From Marthasterias glacialis (taxonomy: Eukaryota > Echinodermata > Asteroidea > Forcipulatida > Asteriidae): 64,000 bases of DNA. Below, piece after piece: positions 12,101 to 21,985 of this stretch. Below the pieces are notes generated by a model. It ran no database searches and was not told the origin of the DNA. It saw only the letters and a program-made list of their open reading frames with translations. The stretch covers positions 16,830,397 through 16,894,396 of the forward strand of contig OU452219.1 of NCBI GenBank assembly GCA_911728455.2, read 5' to 3'. The position numbers and the translations under genes were made by a program. How positions within the stretch are numbered: the stretch's first letter is position 1; each line of letters begins with the position of its first letter.

Positions 12101-14051
12101 TTTCAATCCAACACCATTCAGTAACTCAACACCCAAACTGTTGGACTTTGATTATGGTGGTATGCCTGATCCCATGTAAAGCATAATCAGTTTATTACTG
12201 TGGTCCTCAATCCAACACCATTCAGTAACTCAACACCCAAACTGTTGGACTTTGATTATGGTGTTATGCCTGATCCCATGTAATTAATTAAATCAATCCA
12301 AAATGGTTTCTTTTTTTCTTTTTTTTCCCTTTGAATTTGCAGAATTTTCATTTGACAATGACGACAGACTATGGTTTCCCTGCATGGAGCGTGTATGTTT
12401 TCTTTGCCGTCTGCACAGTGATGATGGGTCTAACTCTTGGAATGGTAAGAGAGGCAAGCAGTCGGTTTGATATGACACCCAAGTAGATCCTTGTCTTTTG
12501 ATTGGAGGATTGTTGGTCACACAGCATTCAATATTCAAACCATTACATGGCCTGCGTCATTAAGCGTGCATTTTGGTACTATTCAGTGTGCCTTTTGGTC
12601 CCATCCCTTTTTTACTATTGCACGCTGGACCACACCATGCATGTGCATGCGTTACACACAGCAGTACAAAACGCCCTCAAAGTGGATGCCAGAATACAGT
12701 CTCATACATTTTTGGTGATTTCTTTCTCCAGATTACAAAGATCCACTTGGATGTTATATAAAACAAAAAAAAGAATGTTTGCATTTGTGCAGTGGTGAGA
12801 CTATTTTCACAAGATAGAACGTTCCATTCAACAAGGCGAATTGTAAAAGGAGGAACACTGTTGAACCGACTGCACATTGATATCTGACTGACTGGGACAC
12901 TTCTAATAATGGACGTGTGCTTCAGAGCTACACTTGTAGAGCATCTTTGACATTATAATTGAAATTACGATTAACATCTTTCATGTGAAACAGTTATGAG
13001 ATGTCGGCTTTGCATATGAACAACCATGGGTAATTAAAAGTTTGTTCGATGTTCAATTTTCACAATATATACACCCTTGTTGAACTAATTGTTGCCATCA
13101 ACATGGTTTCAAGACTGACCTTCCCTCATCAGGCTGAACTATTCCTTGGGCATCAAAAAGAACACCCAGATTTCAATAAGATGGAACGATTTCAGAGAAA
13201 GGAACCCCATCATGCTTTATTGAATCAGGGAATGATTCACTGAAAATGAGGATCTCTCTTGATGGACACCCTTGGTTGTGGCTATTAAACTCATCTTGAC
13301 CATGAAAGCAGTCACTGAGCAGAGCCATAGCTCAAGTTGGCCAAACCTTAAACAAAATTAAAGAAAAGTACCTTCTCATTATTTCTATCGATATATATGA
13401 CCAAAGAGCCTCATCATGCTGCCAACATCCCAGACACCATCCTTATCTGCAAAGAGCAATCGTGACTACCAAGTCCAATCCTCCTAGAGACCAGGTTTGC
13501 TAAGCTCAGGAAAACCTTGCTTAGTAGCAGAAATAGATTACCGGCCATGTCATAAAGTCTTCATAATTGCGACCGGGGCCCCTCTTGATTTTTGCTAAGC
13601 AAAGAATTTTGCTAAGCCTTGTTTTCTGCTTAACTGCTTTAACAAATAGGGCCCAGACTATTTGTTTTCCCCTTCCAGCCTGAGTTTGGTATTGCACAGA
13701 TATCAATGGGAGAACAAGATGGCTGCAGTCTGACTCTTATAGGAATATAACTTCCAGTTTCACATTCATGGTTTGTGTATATTATCACTTCTCTCATGCC
13801 AGGTCTTTGTCTTCATCACTGATTGCCTTTGCCCAACGAGGCATCCAACAAGACCTCTAGAAACAAGGAGCGATGAACCAGAGGCTGCCCCCAAGACAAA
13901 GGAGGAGGAAGAGGAAGAGGAGGAGGAGGAGGAGGAAGGGAAAGCAGGGGAGGAGCCTACACCTCCTGCAGATGCTGCAGCGGATGAAGGAGGCGATACC
14001 TCTCTCAGAAAACGGAAAACAGACGCGGAATCCTTCGAGGTGAAGGACTGA
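196..14051 (+). CDS. TMX1: TMX1, thioredoxin-related transmembrane protein 1 (copy A)
   Basis: Six exons: 196-323, 8907-9068, 9546-9674, 10204-10249, 12343-12444 and 13803-14051, all GT-AG with matching phases, giving 271 residues. Family role: an ER type I membrane oxidoreductase that acts on disulfides of membrane-bound clients. The translation shows a signal peptide (about residues 1-21), a thioredoxin fold with the CPAC active site typical of TMX1 (Cys48, Cys51, in FYAPWCPACK), and the cis-proline loop SLPTFYH (Pro93). The conserved EPVSSW segment follows, then one membrane span (about 168-197) ending in a DCLCP juxtamembrane motif. The cytosolic tail has a run of glutamates encoded by GAG/GAA repeats. 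The ATG at 196 was chosen because it directly precedes the signal peptide. Intron 1 is inflated by a 6-kb transposon and a foldback element; intron 4 holds a 104-bp minisatellite. TMX4 is the main alternative, but CPAC and the overall match favour TMX1. Confidence 0.9.
883..4103 (-). CDS. Transposon ORF2: RNase H-fold transposase-like protein
   Basis: Two exons on the minus strand, 4103-1323 and 999-883, joined at a clean donor (CAA then GTGAGA) and acceptor (CCTCAG), give 965 residues; without splicing, exon 1 reads into intron sequence. It begins with a charged coiled coil (about residues 120-220). A central region has features expected of a DDE catalytic core: TDETS (Asp310), MSDRAATE (Asp384) and a Cys/His-containing FFCGLHGL (428-435) placed as in hAT-like insertions. 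A second coiled coil follows. The last exon completes a small module of the form WYKARVVSQ-VPGFPDWYN...GDLIVED, resembling a chromo/Tudor-like fold. No frameshift or stop is seen in 965 codons, so the copy looks young and possibly active. The transposase assignment rests on motif spacing, the terminal repeats and the empty site, not on a recognised family. Confidence 0.65.
4063..5403 (-). CDS. Transposon ORF1: acidic protein with 24-residue repeats
   Basis: Four minus-strand exons with consistent phase 0: 5403-5053, 4955-4761, 4623-4501 and 4176-4063, about 260 residues. Exon 1 has four tandem copies of a 24-27-residue unit (core SELEFAQRWGET). Exon 2 is Lys/Glu-rich with a basic patch (KSKRARL) that could be a nuclear localisation signal. 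Exons 3 and 4 are probably helical (LERLLREQREQF; ELLEEELKHFREKY). The reading frame ends 38 bases past the ORF2 start, so the two frames overlap by 41 bp in different phases. This could be a second transposon protein, or the N-terminus of one protein split by a small indel. Function unknown. Confidence 0.5.
5094..5385 (-). repeat. 72-bp in-frame tandem repeat in transposon ORF1
   Basis: Four tandem copies, with spacings of 72, 72 and 81 bp between identical CTCCCCAGCG positions (5,094; 5,166; 5,238; 5,319). The unit length is a multiple of three and keeps the ORF1 frame open; the fourth copy carries a 9-bp insertion and several substitutions. Confidence 0.9.
6766..7695. mobile_element. Foldback element 1: 930-bp near-perfect palindrome
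   Basis: The left arm (6,766 to about 7,206) and right arm (about 7,255-7,695) are inverted copies of about 440 bp around a loop of about 50 bp. The ends are TAGTTGCGATAATCG and its complement. It is flanked by a 9-bp duplication, GTGTAAACC (6,757-6,765 and 7,696-7,704), which is single in unit B near 57,165. Long inverted repeats plus a 9-bp duplication are typical of Mutator-like non-autonomous elements, so that is the best guess. Open frames inside read the same peptide on both strands because of the symmetry and are not genes. Confidence 0.88.
8041..8300. mobile_element. Hairpin MITE-like element in TMX1 intron 1
   Basis: The left arm, beginning CAGCTGGTATCTTGCGTTG at 8,044, returns inverted at about 8,210-8,300 as CAACGCAGGATACCAGCTG. 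The arms are diverged and about 85 bp long. A further partial arm copy lies at about 7,957-7,985. The same structure is at about 57,506-57,765 in unit B, so it predates the duplication. Confidence 0.6.
8401..8469. repeat. Short palindrome
   Basis: GGGACCCTACAT at the left returns as ATGTAGGGTCC at the right, with internal complementary stretches around GTCCAAAT/ATTTGGAC. The whole segment can fold into one imperfect hairpin of about 30 bp. It is also present in unit B. Confidence 0.6.
10655..12282. repeat. 104-bp minisatellite, 16 copies (TMX1 intron 4, copy A)
   Basis: TTGGACTTTGATTATGG recurs every 104 bp from 10,685 to 12,245. Variants (GTCCTC against GTTTTC; CAGTTTAATAGTGCAGTCC) recur in order. 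The variant beginning at 11,101 reappears at 11,621, showing a five-unit, 520-bp higher-order period. Unit B has only six copies. Confidence 0.95.
12966..13693. repeat. Unit A-specific block in TMX1 intron 5
   Basis: Unit B passes directly from ATTATAATTG to CACAGATATC at about 61,388; unit A has about 720 extra bases between these points, with ATTG at both junctions. The right part (about 13,495-13,655) has GCTAAGCA/TGCTTAGC inverted motifs and a GGGCCC end shared with elements at 17,265, 21,785 and 26,955. It may be an insertion here or a deletion in unit B. No coding is seen. Confidence 0.6.
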
Positions 14052-14403
14052 ACTTGAATTGATTTGTAACTCAGCGTTGTGGATCTCCTCTGAACAATTT
14101 TTCAGCCTATCAGTGACAAATTAATGCCATTTTGGATTAACTGTGACTATGGCCTGGTGACTGGTGTTAGATTTTCGATGGTGCAGTGCAATAGCCACAT
14201 TATCAGTTTGTCTCTGGATTGTGTTCACGATGTTGATCCATTTTTCATAGCGGATGAACCTTTTTAGTACCCAGCCGTTTGCCTTGAATCTTCAGTGAGG
14301 GTAAAAAGGGAACTTTTCTATCATGACTAACTTACTGATTCCTCATGGTTTTGCTCATTTCTATATGCCCTCTGTTGTTGGTTTGTTTTGTCTCTGTCCA
14401 CAG

Positions 14404-14451
14404 GCTGATTACTACAAGCTTCGGCCTCCATACTGTTCCCATCCTTTTTAG
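14404..14451 (+). other. Possible alternative last exon of TMX1
   Basis: A consensus acceptor (CTGTCCACAG) is followed by 15 codons and a stop. A potential donor, GAG then GTGAAG, lies in the last coding exon at 14,039/14,040 in matching phase 0. Splicing would replace the final VKD by ADYYKLRPPYCSHPF. The arrangement is identical in unit B (62,093 onward), but the recent duplication makes that weak support. Confidence 0.25.
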
Positions 14452-14522
14452 TGTATTCTGTTCATTATAACTTTGTACATATTGTACATGTATACTGGTT
14501 CAATATGTTATGCAAGTATGGA

Positions 14523-14528
14523 AATAAA
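14523..14528 (+). terminator. TMX1 polyadenylation signal (copy A)
   Basis: AATAAA lies about 470 bp after the TMX1 stop and about 200 bp before the first TAF6L-like exon. It is followed by a GT-containing stretch, and is the best 3' end for TMX1. Confidence 0.5.
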
Positions 14529-14884
14529 TGGTACTGAAACAGAGACTGAACTGACACCCAAACTTTACAAACCAAACCACAGCTTGATTTACTTGGGGCG
14601 TTTTTTGGGTGACCCTGACCAGAAAAAAAGTTCGGCGAGTTTGGCTCCCATGATGTTCTTGTTTTTCTACAAAAAAGGATTAAGTATGCAGAATTTAACT
14701 AAAAAATAACGCATACATTTTTGTCCTGTCAGGAGTGACCCATAATATTCAAAGTCTGTCGTCCAATCTCCAGCAGTATTATAAAGATGTTACCAAGGCG
14801 ATCTTTGATTCAGATGACCATCAGATGGAGGTAAAGTCATTGGAACATCTTTAGAAGAAATTGATCAAATTTCCTTTGTGGAGT

Positions 14885-15235
14885 GTCGTTCCTGAGCGGT
14901 CTGGTCCAACGTATTCAAGCTCTGTAATTCACAGAGTGTAGGTTGGAGTCCCGGCCTGGCTGGTCACGATGCTTGTGTCCTTGAGCAAGACACTTCACCA
15001 TAATTGCTTTGTCCTTCGGATGGGACATAAGAACTAGGATAGGTAGTGCATGTAAAAGAACCCAGAACAATTATCATAGAAGAGTAGGGGGTTTACCTCG
15101 GTGTTGCTGGTTCATTGCAAGCATCCTTATCAATAGGTTTCCTCAGGCTTCCAAGTTACAGTGATTTAGTTCGCTTTTGAGGCATCCTTGGTTTCAATAC
15201 CAGAAATTTATAATTATCATAAATGATAATAAGCT
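14885..15235 (+). mobile_element. SINE-like repeat (copy A)
   Basis: It contains GTTGGAGTCCCGGCC, resembling a tRNA B-box region, then CTTGTGTCCTTGAGCAAGACACTTCACC, a motif also at 24,420-24,445. It lies in the first visible TAF6L intron and is present in unit B at about 62,575-62,925. Confidence 0.5.
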
Positions 15236-15584
15236 TTGAATGAATGGAGCTATGAAGCAAGAAATCATAGTTTTGGATGAACTAGGGTGTAATTTAATCC
15301 AAGATCTGATCTTTTATACTTCTACAGATGTTGTTGTGTTTGCTCTTACCATTGTAGATTACTCTCATTGATCTGAAGAAGAACACCAAGATATCTGGTC
15401 TGCTGCCATACTTGGTCAACCTTGCATCTTGTGGTATTAAGATGGTTAGTCATGACTTGAGCCAGTTGACACGTCTTCTGAACCTTGTGGATGCCCTTAT
15501 TCATAACCAGTCTCTGTACCTTGGACCATATGTGAGTACTCCATTAGTCTCTCTGTTCATATCGGTGACAAATTATACATGCAT

Positions 15585-15860
15585 CGTCCGATTTTTCACA
15601 TTTCACTCCGACTTACCTCCAATGAGCCGAAATACAACGAATAAACAATGGTGGAAGCCTCTCAATGTCTCGTAATCCTCTTCTTTGAACAAAAGGACGA
15701 AGGTTTGGAATCGGGGATTACACAATAGCGCCTGCATAATGGTTGAAAATCGGCAAAATGTTCCTCTCTGTGTGGGTGAAACAAGGCTTTACACGGTGTG
15801 TGCATGTCCTGTGTATGCTAAGTAGTGGAATGTCGGGTGACCTTTGTTCTGGTATTCAGA
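15585..15860. repeat. Dispersed repeat (GCCGAAATACAA family)
   Basis: The segment CTGACTTACCTCCA...GAGCCGAAATACAA...AAAGGACAAAGGTCTGGAATC recurs, diverged, at about 28,995-29,160, 30,180-30,480 and 63,290-63,500. Unit B has a deletion inside it relative to unit A. Confidence 0.65.
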
Positions 15861-16799
15861 TTTCTACACAGTGGCAAGTTTAAACTTGTGCTGGATTGGA
15901 CAATATTTTGGGGTATATATGTCAATTGGCAGCAACTGGTTAATTAATGGTGAAGAAGAATAACACTGATTGCCTTTGATGGGGTATATACATGTATACT
16001 GCTGGATAAATCTTTAAAGTTTGAATCTAAAGATCACACCAATTACATTTTTATTTTTATGTAAACTTTTCATGGAACAGTTTAGTTTGATGAGAAATAA
16101 ATTCTGTGTTTCAAGATCTGATAAGCATTATGTGATAAAATGTGTTTGATTACTGACAACTTTCTCAGTTCTTACCAGTTTGTTTCTGTGTTTGTGTGAA
16201 TTAAAAGCTGGTGCATCTGATATCGACAGTAATGTACTGCATTCTAGAACCACTGGCTGTCTCCATCAATCCGCTGAATGACCACTGGGCTCTGAGAGAC
16301 TACGCCGCACGATTACTCTCTCAAATCCTCAGGTATTTATACATTTATCACGTCATCTTTTATCTTGAAGATATTTAACCACAGATCTATCAAAATCAAT
16401 CCCCAGATTGTTTGGCCGTTACTTTTGGAGTCAGTACTACAATGCCAAACCACCCTGCACTGTTGTACAAAGTGTTCTTTGTTTTAGCCAGGTGTGTGTT
16501 TATGGAAATATGTTATCCAGAGACTAAAATCTGTTCTCAAAAATAGTCCAACAAGCTGGTAGGATAACTGGAACCCAACTCCAAAGCCCTGAAGTACTAA
16601 ATAATGACATAGTTAGTAGTAAAGTGAACATGATTTTGTCAGACCCATCCCATCCATTACATCCTAAGTTTTTATCAAGTCGTAGGGGGTCTTCTTTTAC
16701 AACAAAGATTAAGAACTCAAGGCTACAATGCTTCATTTTTTCCAACAGCAATTCGTTTCTAAACTAGCTTTCAGCGTAAAAAGCGTTAAATGTGTAAGG

Positions 16800-17095
16800 G
16801 TTTTTTTAATGTAGTTTTTTGGGTTGTTGTATATTTGTGTAGACATAAATGTCTTAATTGTTGTATTTATTTTTTATTAAGTACCTGAAATTGCTCACTA
16901 CTGTAAGTTTTGTGTGTGTAAATATTTCATTTCTTGTATAGGGTATATCTCCAAGTTTTTAATGTGTTAGCTTTATCAAAAATATTTATGTAAATGTTTG
17001 AACTAACTGTTAATTGTTTTCACCGTCTTGATGAAGACCTTTTAATTTCCCCATTGTGGGATAATAAAGTTTTTATCTATCTATATGTGGTTACG
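16800..17095 (+). mobile_element. LINE 3' tail fragment
   Basis: An AT-rich stretch ends in GGGATAATAAAGTTTTTATC followed by a short ATCT run, the arrangement seen at 3' ends of non-LTR retrotransposons. No coding portion adjoins it. It lies in a TAF6L intron. Confidence 0.5.
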
Positions 17096-17264
17096 GCTTA
17101 TGGTTAGACAAAATATCTTACATGAGCACACAGATTTGGGTATTAAGGTCTTGTCCAAGTTGACGGCTTTGGCAGTGGCTATGGTCGGAATTCCAAAAGT
17201 CCTATTCTTCAACACTATGGCTGCAGCCAACAGCCATAGCCTTAGCTGAAGTTGCTTGATCCTA

Positions 17265-17480
17265 ACAGAGGTTAAGCCACCAGTTCTTGGCTCAATTTCA
17301 TTAAGCTGAAAAGCACACAAGTTTGCTAAGTACAGAAAGGCCTTGCTTAGCAAAAAAAAAGGTCACCAGCCAAAGAACAATATAGTGTACATTACTTGTC
17401 ACTGGTTTCCTATTAATTTTTTGCTCAGCAAATTAATCTATTAAGCACAACTTACTGCTTAAATGGCTTTATGAAAATGG
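17265..17480. mobile_element. GCTTAGCA-family inverted-repeat element
   Basis: It has GCTAAGTACAG...CTTGCTTAGCA and the partner TTAAGCACAACTTACTGCTTAA with opposite polarity. Related copies are at 13,495-13,655, 21,785-21,985 and 26,955-27,155. It appears to be a small non-autonomous DNA element. Confidence 0.45.
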
Positions 17481-17874
17481 GTAGTTTGATGGACTGAGGT
17501 AGGGTCCTGGCCAAAATGTACAGGGTGTTAACAGTTAATTTGGACGAATGAGGTTTTAAAAGTGCTGTTGTAAAGTTTCACCTTTACTTCAAATGTTTTT
17601 CAGATCAAAAACCACATTCATTATTGCTGCTCTTGGCGGTCAATTTATTTTGCAGGTCCTCAAATGAGATTTTAGGTAGATTTGGACACCAGCTCTTGGC
17701 CACGTTGAAGGAAGTTTTAAGTGATCCAGCTAGACCGCTGTGTTCACACTATGGGGCTGTTGTTGGACTGTGTGCTCTTGGGACTAAGGTAAGGGTTTTG
17801 TACCATCTCTTGATTTATATTCGGTCTGCGGTAACACCATGTGGTGATATCTATTTCGCTGTGTAGAATTGTTC

Positions 17875-18680
17875 TTGTAAGAACTTGTCCTGCTGTTTAT
17901 CTACTGCTGCATAGTAGATTGGGAATCGATAGACTACCTAGTTCAGATAAGAACTTGTCCTGCTATTTATCTACTGCCACAAAGTAGACTGGGAAAGCAG
18001 CAGACTACCTAGTTCAGATTAGATTTTTTTTTCCTGCTGTTAGTCTACTGCTGCGGGCTCTGCTGAGTAGATTGGTAATCGGGAGACTACCAAGTTCAGA
18101 TAAGAACTTGTCCAGCTGTTTATCTACTGCCACAAAGTAGACTGGGAAACCAGGAGACTACCTAGTTCAGATTAGATTTTTTCCTGCTGTTAATCTACTG
18201 CTGCGGGCTCTGCTGAGTAGATTGGGAGTCAGGAGACTACCTAGTTCAGATAAGAACTTGTCCTGCTATTTATCTACTGCCGCAAAGTAGACTTGGAAAG
18301 CAGCAGACTACCTAGTTCAGATTAGATTTTTTTTCCTTCTGTTAGTCTACTGCTGCGGGCTCTGCTGAGTAGATTGGTAATCGGGAGACTACCAAGTTCA
18401 GATAAGAACTTGTCCTGCTGTTTATCTACTGCCGCAAAATAGACTGGGAAACCAGGAGACTACCTAGTTCAGATTAGATTTTTTTTCCTGCTGGTAATCT
18501 ACTGCTGCAGGCTCTGCTGAGTAGATTGGGAATCAGGAGACTACCAAGTTCAGATAAGAACTTGTCCTGCTGTTTATCTACTGCTGTGGACTCTGCAGAG
18601 TACTCTGCAGAGTAGATTGTGAATCGATAGACTACATAGTTCAGATAAGAGCTTGTCCTGCTGTTTGTCTACTGCCACAG
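17875..18680. repeat. 152-bp dimeric tandem repeat in TAF6L intron
   Basis: GATAAGAACTTGTCC starts at 17,946, 18,099, 18,249, 18,401 and 18,553, a spacing of 150-153 bp. Each unit is a dimer of two related halves of about 76 bp, one with CTACTGCCACAAAGTAGACTG and the other with CTACTGCTGCGGGCTCTGCTG. The last copy is degenerate and runs to about 35 bp before the next block. Confidence 0.9.
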
Positions 18681-21164
18681 AGGTGAAAAGGCAGGGAAAG
18701 AAATCATCAAGTCAACCTGATCCCTTGCTATCAATATCAATAGAACTGAATTTCCAGTTTGATTTATCCGGCTATTTAAAACAAAACAAAAAATTGTCTG
18801 CACATCTGTCTTCTCATCTGTTTCTTTCCATTTCCCTTTGCTTGCAGGCGGTGGAGGAGGTGTTTGTGAGTCAACTTTCCAGCTAATGGCCGACTCTTCA
18901 GCAAGTCTTGGAAGACACTTCAATCTCAAACTCACAGGTCAAAGGAGACGGTCACAAGGTTCATGGAGCCATTCTGGTAAACTGAATATTTTGTGGTTAT
19001 TTTTGTAGGCGTTGACAGAAAGGGAATATTTTGTATCTGTTACAAATGTAGAATGTCGGTTGGTGAAATTGTCATCTAATGGTAAAAATAAATGAGAACA
19101 ATCTTTTGCAATAAAAAAAAAGCCCCCCAAGTTACCCAGTTTGTTGAAGGTGTAGAAGTATTATTATATCTATCAACCCATGTACATGTATTTTGTTAAC
19201 CGTGTCACAATCGGTACAGGCTATTTCATTAACAACTACTGAGTTGGGGATGAATTGAATTTTTAGTCTTTGAGTGTGTTGTGAAGTAACACTTTTCATC
19301 AGCAGTATAGGCACCATGCAAATAATTATACAAATTTGTCTCAACTAAAACACTCATCATATCTTCCCAGGCTGCGGCTGAAATGCTCCTGAGAGCGAGG
19401 CAAAATCAACCCGTCTTGGAGGATTCTGACCATCCAACCGTGGATCAGTCCCCAAGCACCAGCCCGGATCATCAGGCAGACTTTCCCTTCAGCTCAGCCA
19501 GCCACCTCATACATCTCAGCAGCAGTGGCGTTAAGAGTGACCCAGACAAAGACGACACCAAAACACAAAAGATATACACGGTTTCGGAGCTGTACAAGGA
19601 ACTCTACGAGTACCTCGGTGACAGCCTTACTCTTAGGGTACATCCTTCAGAACTTGTAGATGAGCAACCTGCTGATGAGCCCCCTAAAGATATTGATCTA
19701 CTGCGACTGTTGAATGGCGATTCTCACACGGAGCATCTTCACAGAGGAGGATCACTGAAGCTTACAAAACAAAAGTATCCCAACAGACCACGCCTTCTCT
19801 CTGGAGGGACTGGTAGAGAGGGACTCCGTCCACGCCATGGTAAGACACCCAAGAAGGTTCGTGGGAGAGCTGCTTGTCTCAAGGATGCCTTCCCGTTGGC
19901 CAAGACGATCAAGATACATAAATCTGATTTCACGACACAGTTGAGTGTTCCTGGACATTTAGCGAGTTTGCGGACCAAGCGCTCCTCTGAGAGTGGGACG
20001 ATGCCTTCGTGGTTGACAAGTAACTCTGATGTCTGGAAGATTAACATGAGGATGCCTTTGTATGGGAAGAGGAGGTCAAGTGGAGGTCATTATCATCGAA
20101 CTGTGTGCGACTTGAGTGCTTGCTTGTAACTTTCTTTTGAGCATATTGAGATGAAATGTACATGCACAAATACCGTTTCTTACGTGATATACATTAAATA
20201 CATAATGTGAACATTTCTAATTTTCAAGTCCATTATTACAGATTCTTGTAATTTGGATAGTGCTCTTTCAATCGTCTTCAGTTTAACTGTTGATGGGATT
20301 ATGTTTACTTGAAGACGCTAGGACAGATTTTTGGCCGATTTGACCCAAAAGTTTAATTAAAAAAGCTATTTTTATATACTCAAGAAAGATAAAATTTTTA
20401 ATTACAGGTATTGCAAAAAAAAATGAAAATGAATTATTGTCTGGATACTGACATTAAATCACATCCATCAGCCATGTACAAACAATTTTGCAGGTTACAT
20501 GTTCTTTGTGCATAGTCCGTGGCATATGCGGAAGTGTTTTGAAGCAGCATCATTTGTCAAAATTCGTTCAAAGAAAACATTCTTTAAAAAATACTTTTGG
20601 TGAAAATCGGGCCATGCGACTTAAACATGTGTATAACAACGCCAATTCCACATGTTTTTATTAATGTGTTTTACAGCAGTTTATTTCTGAAAACATGGCA
20701 ACATTTAGCAGTGAATTTCAAGCCTTTTAAGGCTTGAACGTGTTGACTTTCAAATAGACATGCTGTATTTCTCTGAAGGGAAAGTACATCATTGTTTTTC
20801 AGAAAAGTAAAGCATTTCCCTTCGTCGATTAACACACCCATACAAACAACCTTTTAAAATTTCTTGTTCACACTGGGATTTTGTAGGTGTTCATGTTTTG
20901 GCTTTTTGCGATGTGGCAATCAAAATCAGCAACGGTGGCATTGTGGGTCTTCAAATGCTATTTTCTTGACTGACTTGATCTCAGACAGAAGTATTTCTCT
21001 TGAGGATTGGCACTGGTATGAACTTGATAATCAGTGAGCTTTCAGATTGAAGCTACATCACTTTATTTTCGATAACTACTGATCCTTTATTTTGGATTTA
21101 TTGAGGAATGTTATTACCAGTGGTCTATTACTGGTCACAGTTTTTAAGACAAGATAGCTTATGA

Positions 21165-21345
21165 AAATACAACACTGCTTATCAACATCTGCTCCGGAAT
21201 GGCAGGGGTCGTGGGTTCGAATCCCACCTGAGGAATATGCCTGTGAGTTTTTTTTTACAGGATTCGGGAAAGTACTGAGTATACAGTGCTTAACACACAT
21301 CGGTGTATGGGCAAAAACAAAAATAATATTCTTATCCCCGATACA
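21165..21345 (+). mobile_element. tRNA-derived SINE
   Basis: It contains GGTCGTGGGTTCGAATCCCA, a clear B-box, but no foldable cloverleaf. The 3' part (CCTGTG...ACAGG, then AGTACTGAGTATACAGTGCT) is shared with 39,601-39,690, so it is a repeat family rather than a tRNA gene. Confidence 0.6.
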
Positions 21346-21360
21346 AAATTAATATCTATC

Positions 21361-21729
21361 TTATTGACCCCTTGCACGCACGTCACACGTGGTGACTGTG
21401 CCACGCCCTCAATTTTTGAATAATAAAACAGCATTTATAAAGCGCATTATGAATCACAGATCCCTCAGTGCAGCTAACGATAGAAGTGAAATTTAAAACT
21501 ATCAAAAACCTTTAACAACAAACAATGGAAGTCAGTAGGTATACGTGTAAACGTTGCCTCGCCTAAAATGCGTACCCTACTGTACAGTCTTGGTGCAATA
21601 CCTTCTCGTTTTGTTATGTCACAATTTTTCCGCGGGAGGGCACTATCATAGTGCCCTCTCGCAGGAAATAATTGTGACTAAACACTGTATAACACACAGT
21701 GACATTGACGTCAGGTGAATGGGGTCAAT
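21361..21729. mobile_element. MITE with TATTGACCCC termini
   Basis: The left end TATTGACCCCTTGCAC and right end GTGAATGGGGTCAATA form inverted repeats. An internal hairpin (GAGGGCACTATCATAGTGCCCTC) lies near 21,645. The fossil unit retains only the right end near 26,895. Confidence 0.65.
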
Positions 21730-21784
21730 AGTGGAATGATGCCAATTTGGTTTTATTTTTATATTTAAACATTCAATTAAGGAG

Positions 21785-21985
21785 CTAGGCCCAATTTTGT
21801 AGAACTGCTTAATTAACAGAAAAGTTTGCTTAACAATTATCTACTCAGCAAAACTAAGCAGGATACCAGTCAAAGACGGACTGTGTGATAGTGTATTTTG
21901 GCTGGTAGCCTTATACTGGTTAGCAAAGTTGTGTTGTGCTTAGCTGTTTTTTGTGTTTAAGCAGCTCTATGAAATTGAATCAATC
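21785..21985. mobile_element. GGGCCCAATTTTGTAGA inverted-repeat element
   Basis: The left GGCCCAATTTTGTAGAACTGC is matched by the right GCAGCTCTATGAAATTG in reverse orientation, about 200 bp apart, with further inner complementarity. The orthologous copy is at about 26,960-27,150. Confidence 0.55.

Larger units (their letters stand above)
14733..20129 (+). pseudogene. TAF6L: TAF6L, HEAT-domain to C-terminus, with in-frame stop (copy A)
   Basis: Six exons: 14733-14830, 15358-15531, 16208-16332, 17656-17788, 18848-18976 and 19371-20129, all GT-AG with compatible phases. Family role: TAF6L is the TAF6-like subunit of the SAGA/PCAF histone acetyltransferase coactivator. Diagnostic stretches include SHDLSQLTRLL, SINPLNDHWALRDYAA, RPLCSHYGAVVGLCALG and DGHKVHGAIL (TAF6-type HEAT repeats), then ELYKELYEYLGDSL and a basic tail. 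Two faults: codon 18,884-18,886 is TAA exactly where the family has Tyr before Trp (SQLSS-stop-WPTLQQ), with the frame intact on both sides; and no exon for the N-terminal histone fold is visible upstream, although TMX1 ends only about 200 bp before. I read it as a broken or partial copy; a sequencing error at one base is the simplest alternative for the stop. Confidence 0.8.

Noticed and set aside
10655..12282. Regularly spaced direct repeats resembling a CRISPR array
   Set aside because: The whole 104-bp unit is repeated, with no unique spacers, in a eukaryotic intron; it is a minisatellite.
19739..20047. Minus-strand frames opposite the TAF6L last exon, and their copies at 25,713-25,977
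   Set aside because: They mirror a clearly coding plus-strand exon and appear in the duplicate only because the exon is duplicated.
21190..21240. tRNA gene (GGTTCGAATCCCA)
   Set aside because: Only a B-box is present; no cloverleaf folds and the flank is a dispersed repeat, so it is a SINE remnant.
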